Origin: an uncultured Clostridia bacterium
Lineage (GTDB): Bacteria; Bacillota; Clostridia; Christensenellales; Aristaeellaceae
Reading direction: 5' to 3'
NCBI GenBank assembly: GCA_944333055.1
Contig: CALVKT010000041.1
Coordinates: forward strand, 1-57,130
DNA length: 57,130 bases
Below, one piece after another: positions 51,656 through 57,130 of the stretch. Position numbers and translations under genes: made by a program. The number at the start of each line of letters is the position of its first letter. Position 1 is the stretch's first letter. The notes below the pieces were generated by a model. The model was not told the origin of the DNA, ran no database searches, and saw only the letters and a program-made list of their open reading frames with translations.

Positions 51656-53767
51656 TTAGTCCTCCAGCTTGGTGAAGCCGTACGCCTGACCATACGTCTC
51701 GACGTAGACGGTGCGCATGGTCTGGTCGGTCCTGGGCCTGTCGTTGCTGTTGGTCGGCTGGGAGGCGATCAGATCGACCGTCTCCAGGCCGCCGAGCACG
51801 AGGCCGAACGCGGCATAGTCGCCGTCGAGGTAATCGCTGTCCGCGTGCATGATGAAGAACTGGCTGCCCGCGGAGTCCATCGCGCTGGAGCGCGCCATGG
51901 AGAGCACGCCGCGCGTGTGGGACAGGGGATTCTCCACGCCGTTGTTGGCGAACTCGCCCTTGATGGCGTAGCCCGGACCGCCGGTGCCGTCGCCGTTCGG
52001 GTCGCCGCCCTGGATCATGAAGCCCGGAATGACGCGGTGGAAGATCAGGCCGTCATAGAAGCCGCTGTTGGCCAGCGAGACGAAGTTGCCCACGGACTCC
52101 GGCGCCTGCTCCGGATAGAGCTCGCCGTAGATGACGGAGCCGTCGTTCATGGTGATGGTGAACACCGGGAGCTCGCCCTGCGCCGTGCAGGCGGCCGCCA
52201 GCGCGGCGTTGTCCACGGCCAGCGCGTCGGCCTCGGCCATCTCGCTCATCGCCGCCGTGTTCACGTAGCCCTTAAAGGCCGTGCCCGGCACGCTGACGAA
52301 CGCGTATTCCACGCCGTCCACCGTGATGCGGCCCAGCACGTCCAGGGACGCGCCGGCGGAGAGCGTGGCCACCGGCTCGCCCGCCGGCATGTCGGTCAGA
52401 TCGGTCTGCGCCGCGACGCTCGCATAGGCGACCGTCGCCTCCACGGACTCGGCGACGTAGACGTGGAACAGCGGGCTGAGGTCTTCGACCACGATCTCCG
52501 CTTCTTCGAGCATGCTGTCGATATAGGCGGAGTAGGCGCTGTTCTGCTTGTCGCTGAGCGTCTGCGCCGTCTCCGTCTCCTTGCGCGACTCAAAGTCCAC
52601 GGCGCCGGCCGTCATGTCCTGCACATACTTGAGGATGAAGTAGCCCTGCTCGGTCACGATCACGTCGGAGACGTCGCCCACGTTGGCAAGCGCCATCGCG
52701 CCGGCCTTGAACTCGTCGCTGTAGAGCGCGCTGCCCTCCGCGACGGGATAGCCGTGCGCCATCTGTTCGGGCGTGAAGGCATCCTCGTTGCACGCCTCCA
52801 TCACCGCCGTGAAGTCCTCGCCGCCGCGGATGCGCGCCAGCGCATCGTTCGCACGCGCCAGACCGGCCGGCACCGCCGTCTCGGCAGCGGTCGCCTCGTC
52901 CGGCGTGGCCTCCTCGGCGATCTCGTCCGGCTCGAAGTAGATGCAGTGCATCAGGCGCACGTTTTCCGGCGTATAGAGGATATCCTCTTCGTTGAGATAC
53001 GCGTTGATGAAGCTGTCCACGTCGGCGTCATAGGCCGCCTTCTGCTCCTCCACGCGCGCGTTGAACGCCTGTTCCACCTCTTCCCCGGTCACTTCGACGC
53101 CCTCGATGCTCAGCGCGTACAGGTGATCGAGCATGCCCTTGAGCTTCGCGCTCTCGTAGAGCGCGTCGAAGGTGTAACCGACGGCCGCCAATTCCTCGGC
53201 CACCACGCCGTCGATCTCCTCCTCGGCCACGCCGTAGCTGCTCAGGTATTCCCTGTAGTAGGCGCTCATCTCATCGAGCGCCGCCTGGGCCTCGGCCTTG
53301 TAGCCCGCGTCCATCTCCTCGGTCAGCACGTAGCCGGTCTGCGCGGCATGGCGCTCGGCGACGAGCTGGCTGATCCGGAGCTGCACGGTCTCCTGCGCCA
53401 CGGCGTCTTGCAGATCGGTGTCGTATTCGTCGATCTCATAGCCGTACTGCGCATAGTAGCTGATGTACGACTGGAGCATCGCGTCAAACTCCTCCTTGAC
53501 CTCGGACAGCTTGACGCTCACCTCGCCGTTATAGGCGCTGGCCAGCACGACGTCCTCCTGCGCCTCGGTGTCCGCGATGACGATATCGGTCGCGCCGTCC
53601 GCGCCGCCGATGACCGCCTCGTCCTGCGCTTCGGTCTCCGTGATGACGATACCGGTCGGGCCGTCCGCGCCGCCGATGACCGTCTCGCCCTGCGCCGCGG
53701 CGGCGGCAACGCCGCTCACGGCGAGCAGCAGCGCCAGCAGCAGCGCCTGTATCTTCCTGATGTTCAT
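51656..53767 (-). CDS. Secreted parvulin-cyclophilin double peptidyl-prolyl isomerase
   Basis: 703 residues. Signal peptide (1-26, no lipobox); a 22-residue tandem repeat at 29-50 and 51-72 containing VIGGADGxT; a SurA/PrsA-like helical chaperone region (about 80-300); a parvulin domain (about 300-430; 'LMHCIYFEPDE', 'VIVTEQGYFILKYV'); an SH3-like patch (about 500-550); and a cyclophilin domain (about 565-690) with 'FYDGLIFHRVIPGFMIQGGDPNGDGTGGPGY' and 'GSQFFIMHADSDYLDGDYAAFGLV'. It likely helps fold exported proteins. ATG at 53767 after GGAGGGAATACGAGTT. Promoter TTGCGT/TATAAT (53841-53813). Confidence 0.88.
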   Translation of the reverse strand: MNIRKIQALLLALLLAVSGVAAAAAQGETVIGGADGPTGIVITETEAQDEAVIGGADGATDIVIADTEAQEDVVLASAYNGEVSVKLSEVKEEFDAMLQSYISYYAQYGYEIDEYDTDLQDAVAQETVQLRISQLVAERHAAQTGYVLTEEMDAGYKAEAQAALDEMSAYYREYLSSYGVAEEEIDGVVAEELAAVGYTFDALYESAKLKGMLDHLYALSIEGVEVTGEEVEQAFNARVEEQKAAYDADVDSFINAYLNEEDILYTPENVRLMHCIYFEPDEIAEEATPDEATAAETAVPAGLARANDALARIRGGEDFTAVMEACNEDAFTPEQMAHGYPVAEGSALYSDEFKAGAMALANVGDVSDVIVTEQGYFILKYVQDMTAGAVDFESRKETETAQTLSDKQNSAYSAYIDSMLEEAEIVVEDLSPLFHVYVAESVEATVAYASVAAQTDLTDMPAGEPVATLSAGASLDVLGRITVDGVEYAFVSVPGTAFKGYVNTAAMSEMAEADALAVDNAALAAACTAQGELPVFTITMNDGSVIYGELYPEQAPESVGNFVSLANSGFYDGLIFHRVIPGFMIQGGDPNGDGTGGPGYAIKGEFANNGVENPLSHTRGVLSMARSSAMDSAGSQFFIMHADSDYLDGDYAAFGLVLGGLETVDLIASQPTNSNDRPRTDQTMRTVYVETYGQAYGFTKLED

Positions 53768-53879
53768 AACTCGTATTCCCTCCATGATGATTCGATCAGC
53801 GTCATGGCCTCCATTATACCTGCCGCGCCACAAAAACGCAACGATTTCAGGAAATTGCCATGGATGCTTCAAGCCGGTT

Positions 53880-55058
53880 TCACAATTCGGTCACAAATTT
53901 CCGGATGCGCCGCAGCGCTTCGGTCAGGTTTTCCAGGCTCGTGGCGTAGGAGCAGCGGATGTGCCCCTCGCCGCTGGCGCCAAACGCCGTGCCCGGCACG
54001 CAGGCCACCTGATGGCGCTCCAGCAGGCGCGTGCAGAAGGCGTCGCTGCTCAGGCCGGTCTTCTCGATGGACGGGAAGACGTAGAACGCGCCGCGCGGCT
54101 CAAAGCAGTCAAGCCCCATGTCGTTGAGCTGCTCGACCATCAGCCTGCGGCGGCGGTCGTAGGAGCGCACCATGGCGCGCACGTCCTCAAAGCCGGTCTC
54201 AAAGGCGCGGCCCAGCGCGCGGTCGGCGGCGATCTGCCCCTGGACGGACGCGCAGAGGATCGTATACTGGTGGATCTTGAAGAGCGGCTCCAGCAATTCG
54301 CGCGGCGCGCACGCGTAGCCCACGCGCCAGCCGGTCATGGCGAACGCCTTGGAAAAGCCGTTGAGCGTGATCGTGCGCTCGCGCATGCCCGATATGGACG
54401 CGAACGCCGTGTGCTCGTGCCCGCCGTAGACGAGCTCGGCGTAGATCTCGTCGGAGACGACGAGGATGTCCGTGTCCTCCAGCACGCGCGCGATGTCCAT
54501 GAGCTGCTCGCGCGTCATGACGCCGCCGGTCGGGTTGTTGGGATAGGGCAGGATGAGCGCCTTGGTGCGCGGCGTGATCGCGGCGCGCAGCGCCGCGGGC
54601 GTCAGGGCAAAGCAGTCCTGAGCGCTCGTCTTGACCGGCACGGGCGTGCCGCCGGAGAAGGTGACGGCGGGCGCGTAGCTGACGTAGCTGGGTTCGGGGA
54701 TGAGCACGTCGTCGCCGGGGCAGACGATGGCGCGCATGGCCAAGTCGATGCCCTCGCTGGCGCCGACGGTCACGAGGATCTCGTCTTTCGGGCTGTACGT
54801 CACGCGATAGCGCATGCGCAGGTACGCCGCGATCTTCTCGCGCAGCGACTCAAGGCCCCAGTTGGAGGTGTACTGCGTGTGGCCCTCCTCGATGGACTGG
54901 ATGGCCGCGTCGCGGATGGACCACGGGGTCACGAAGTCCGGCTCGCCCACGCCCAGCGAGATGGCGTCCGGCATCTGGCGCACGATGTCAAAGAACTTGC
55001 GGATGCCGCTGGGCGGCACGTCCGTCACGCGCCGGTTGAGGATGCGCTCGTACTCCAT
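53880..55058 (-). CDS. Class I/II PLP-dependent aminotransferase
   Basis: 392 residues of fold-type I: 'ISLGVGEPDFVTPWSIRDAAI', 'YTSNWGLESLREKIAAYL', 'ILPYPNNPTGGVMTREQL', 'VVSDEIYAELVYGG', and the PLP lysine in 'TLNGFSKAFAMTGWRVGY', with the C-terminal Arg in 'GHIRCSYA'. Resembles PatA/AspC-type enzymes acting on aromatic amino acids, N-acetyl-diaminopimelate or aspartate; exact substrate uncertain. Its start overlaps the Lrp stop by one base, so coupled expression with the regulator is certain by layout. Confidence 0.92.
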   Translation of the reverse strand: MEYERILNRRVTDVPPSGIRKFFDIVRQMPDAISLGVGEPDFVTPWSIRDAAIQSIEEGHTQYTSNWGLESLREKIAAYLRMRYRVTYSPKDEILVTVGASEGIDLAMRAIVCPGDDVLIPEPSYVSYAPAVTFSGGTPVPVKTSAQDCFALTPAALRAAITPRTKALILPYPNNPTGGVMTREQLMDIARVLEDTDILVVSDEIYAELVYGGHEHTAFASISGMRERTITLNGFSKAFAMTGWRVGYACAPRELLEPLFKIHQYTILCASVQGQIAADRALGRAFETGFEDVRAMVRSYDRRRRLMVEQLNDMGLDCFEPRGAFYVFPSIEKTGLSSDAFCTRLLERHQVACVPGTAFGASGEGHIRCSYATSLENLTEALRRIRKFVTEL

Positions 55059-55552
55059 CAGGGCATCACCGCCTGACGCCTGTCGTCGCGGCTGCCGTGA
55101 AAGACCATGCCGCCGTACTTGTACGTCTTGAGCATGAAATGTGTGCTCGTGCCGGTGACGCCCTCGATGGTGGACAGGCGGCTGTGCACGAACTGCGCCA
55201 GCTCCCTGAGCGTGCGCGCCTCGCAGAGCACCATCAGGTCGTACGCGCCGCTCATCAGATAGACCGACTTCACCTCGTCGTACTGCACGATGCGCTGGGC
55301 GATGGCGTCAAATCCCTTCTCGCGCTGGGGCACGACGTTCACCTCGATGACCGCCTGCACGAACTCGCGCTCCGTGCGCTCCCAGTTGATCAGCGTCTGA
55401 TAGCCCACCAGCACGCCCGCCGCGCGCAGGCCATCCAGCGACGCCTTCACCTGCGCCTCGTCGCTGCCCGTCATCACCGCCATCTCGTGCGGCGAAACCC
55501 GCGCGTCCTCGCACAGGATCTCCAGAATATGCATGTCCAGTGTGGAAAACAC
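55058..55552 (-). CDS. Lrp/AsnC family regulator
   Basis: 164 residues: N-terminal HTH ('LDMHILEILCEDARVSPHEMAVMTGSDEAQVKASLDGLRAAGVLVGYQTLIN') and an RAM effector domain ('VKSVYLMSGAYDLMVLCEARTLRELAQFVHSRLSTIEGVTGTSTHFML'). The start is GTG at 55552 with AGGAG 8 nt upstream; upstream codons are not family-like. Promoter TTTACA/TATAAT (55629-55600, 18-bp spacer). Probably senses an amino acid handled by the downstream aminotransferase. Confidence 0.9.
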   Translation of the reverse strand: MFSTLDMHILEILCEDARVSPHEMAVMTGSDEAQVKASLDGLRAAGVLVGYQTLINWERTEREFVQAVIEVNVVPQREKGFDAIAQRIVQYDEVKSVYLMSGAYDLMVLCEARTLRELAQFVHSRLSTIEGVTGTSTHFMLKTYKYGGMVFHGSRDDRRQAVMP

Positions 55553-55740
55553 GATCCTCACTCCTCGCTGCAAAGGCCGGGAACCGGCCAGAATGATTTA
55601 TTATACCACGAAAAAAAGCGCGCTGTAAACCCTGCTCAGGCGGGCGCGGCCCGGCTGAAACGACGTGGATTTGTTCATACGCTTGTGATATACTTTTCCT
55701 GAAGAAGCAGCGCGATAAAACCCGATTTAAGGAGGGATGA

Positions 55741-56643
55741 ATGGTGAGCCAACACATCACGGTTGTAGACTACAATTCACTGTGGGCAAAAGAATATGAA
55801 GAAGAATCTTTACGAATCAAGGATATTCTTGCAGAGAACTGTATGGCCACTTACCATATCGGGAGCACATCTGTCGAAGGTTTGGCCGCAAAACCCGTTC
55901 TGGATATGATGGTGGCGGTAAGAAGCCTTGAAAAGGTGGATGAGGCCGCAGACAGCTTTTCAAAAACAGGTTATGAGTATCTCGGCGAATTTGGGATAGC
56001 GGGCAGACGGTATCTCCGCAAAGGCGGCGATGAGCGAACACATCAAATTCATATCTTTCAATCGGAGGATTGGTATAATATTGGAAGGCACCTTGCCTTT
56101 CGCGATTATATGCGTACGCATCAAAAAGAGCGGGAAGAATACGCAAAATTAAAAACAGCACTTGCGCAGAAATTCCCTTATGACATTGACGGATATTGTG
56201 ACGGGAAAGAGCATTTTATGCGTGAAACCGAGAAAATTGCGCTCTCTCAATTTGATGGTACGTGGGATAAAATGTACCTTGCCGCACGAAATGTCCAGAA
56301 TAGCAGAAAGATCTCTCCGCATGTGGAAGCGGGAGGTGTTTCTGCCGCAGTTCTGACTGAAAAAGGGAATATCTATGTCGGCGTTTGCATGGACACTGCC
56401 TGTTCTTTGGGCATGTGTGCAGAGAGAAATGCTATTGCGAATATGATTACAAATGGCGAAAACCATATTCGTCGGGTTATGGCTGTTGACAGGCGCGGAA
56501 AAGCCATCCCGCCGTGTGGTGTCTGCCGGGAATTGATGGCGCAGTTGATGCCGGAGCATTATCACGCTATCCAGATTATGCTGGACTATGAAAAGAAAAA
56601 AGTGGTCACATTGGGAAATATGACGCCCAACTGGTGGATATAG
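55741..56643 (+). CDS. GrpB nucleotidyltransferase-like protein fused to a cytidine/blasticidin deaminase-like domain
   Basis: 300 residues. Residues 1-165 are a GrpB/UPF0157 domain, a nucleotidyltransferase fold ('YHIGSTSVEGLAAKPVLDMMVAV', 39-60). Residues about 170-300 are a cytidine-deaminase fold with the zinc motifs CAE (226-228) and PCGVC (258-262), most like blasticidin-S-deaminase relatives. RBS GGAGG 5 nt upstream; TGGATT/TATACT promoter (55666-55694). Codon use and base composition are clearly more AT-rich than neighbours, so probably acquired. Possibly a nucleoside antibiotic resistance or modified-nucleotide enzyme (inference). Confidence 0.85.
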   Translation: MVSQHITVVDYNSLWAKEYEEESLRIKDILAENCMATYHIGSTSVEGLAAKPVLDMMVAVRSLEKVDEAADSFSKTGYEYLGEFGIAGRRYLRKGGDERTHQIHIFQSEDWYNIGRHLAFRDYMRTHQKEREEYAKLKTALAQKFPYDIDGYCDGKEHFMRETEKIALSQFDGTWDKMYLAARNVQNSRKISPHVEAGGVSAAVLTEKGNIYVGVCMDTACSLGMCAERNAIANMITNGENHIRRVMAVDRRGKAIPPCGVCRELMAQLMPEHYHAIQIMLDYEKKKVVTLGNMTPNWWI

Positions 56644-56894
56644 GGAAATCCTGACAGGAACGCCATGTCACATTCAGACAGGCGCCGCAATGAAAAGAAA
56701 CTGCTACCGCATGGTTGCAGGCCAAACGGGGCGTGCCGCAAGAGGCATATGATGCAATCTTATGAGGAAAACGCGCTGCCAGAAGGGATGCAGCGGGACT
56801 CGGCCCGCCACGGCTTCCGTCTGATCCAGTCAAGGTCGTGTCGTATTGGCTTTGCAGACCTCCACCCTTCCCTTGACCTCTCCTCCGGCGATTC
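56644..56894. other. Intergenic stretch with no gene seen
   Basis: Mixed composition, falling between the AT-rich fusion gene and the GC-rich LysR gene. No start, hairpin or motif is convincing. It may include the right edge of the transferred segment. Confidence 0.4.
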
Positions 56895-57130
56895 TCACAG
56901 GGAGAACACCGCCTCTGGCTCAAAGCCCTCGTGGGTGTGCGCGTCCTGCGCGCGCCGCTCGCGCGCGAACGCCTCGATGTGCGCGGCCATCTGGCGCACG
57001 GCTGGCGCCATCATCTGCGGATTCTGCACCGCGATGCCGAACTCCCGGTACTCGATGGGCTCGATGGCGCACACGTCCACGTCGCCGTGCGCGCGCGTGA
57101 GGATCAGGCTGGGCAGGATGCTGATGCCAA
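56895..57130 (-). CDS. LysR family regulator, C-terminal part (partial)
   Basis: About 78 codons at the window edge, ending at the TGA at 56897-56895. 'GISILPSLILTRAHGDVDVCAIEPIEYREFGIAVQNPQMMAPAVRQMAAHIEAF' is the last part of a LysR substrate-binding domain (GI..LP ... hydrophobic strand ... terminal helix). The HTH lies beyond the window, so the target is unknown. Confidence 0.75.
   Translation of the reverse strand, partial: GISILPSLILTRAHGDVDVCAIEPIEYREFGIAVQNPQMMAPAVRQMAAHIEAFARERRAQDAHTHEGFEPEAVFSL

Overview
The window reads as a chromosomal segment of an anaerobic Bacillota, most likely a G+C-rich member of class Clostridia from a gut-type habitat. The basis is Gram-positive style AGGAGG ribosome sites, sigma-A promoters (many TTGACA/TATAAT with 17-bp spacers), and gene content: CdaA/CdaR, RNase J, AddA, YchF, WalJ, MgtE, an LCP protein with an XpaC protein, DUF1540, DUF378, a C_GCAxxG_C_C protein and a LacL/LacM-type split beta-galactosidase. 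Genus cannot be told from sequence alone. No rRNA, tRNA or CRISPR was found.

Layout. 1-3210: edge of a probable insertion sequence, a DUF6056 membrane protein with a ferredoxin-type aldo/keto reductase, and a DUF1540 cysteine-rich peptide. 3500-4125: lower-GC remnant of a conjugative element (sigma factor plus truncated HTH protein). 4300-6265: broken MATE exporter divergent from a MarR regulator with visible operators. 6385-11915: ychF, a sugar ABC importer (binding protein plus two permeases, no ATPase) behind a consensus promoter and a LacI-like palindrome, and a YheO-type regulator. 11969-16875: three paralogous GT-C mannosyltransferase-like proteins with overlapping ends, divergent from a small alarmone synthetase. 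17036-22736: YiaK-like dehydrogenase, PIG-V-like transferase, membrane-anchored coiled-coil protein, cdaR and cdaA, all leftward. 22887-25587: DUF378, an RHH-like small protein, walJ, a conserved hypothetical and gluQ. 25781-31000: Na+/solute symporter, rRNA methyltransferase and RNase J. 31276-32954: LCP and XpaC-like proteins. 33022-36348: secreted FAD/FMN reductase divergent from an AraC regulator. 36405-40440: lacLM and a split chromate-type transporter pair. 40636-45338: MacB-like efflux operon ending in its own TetR gene. 45537-47160: mgtE behind a leader peptide and an intrinsic terminator. 47186-57130: addA, a Tat-exported C_GCAxxG protein, a secreted parvulin-cyclophilin protein, an aminotransferase with an Lrp regulator, an AT-rich GrpB-deaminase fusion, and the end of a LysR gene.

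Two window-wide themes stand out. At least eight intergenic copies of a GC-rich palindromic repeat (core CCGCCGCGAAGCGAA and its complement) lie just after stop codons, like REP/MITE elements. Several loci also carry self-contained regulation readable from the DNA: MarR and TetR operators over their own promoters, a LacI-like palindrome, and an attenuator-like mgtE leader. The mgtE leader is the strongest candidate for an undescribed regulatory system: a 27-codon reading frame starting M-D-D-Y-P, a short sequence able to act as antiterminator, and a G+C-rich hairpin followed by a U-run.
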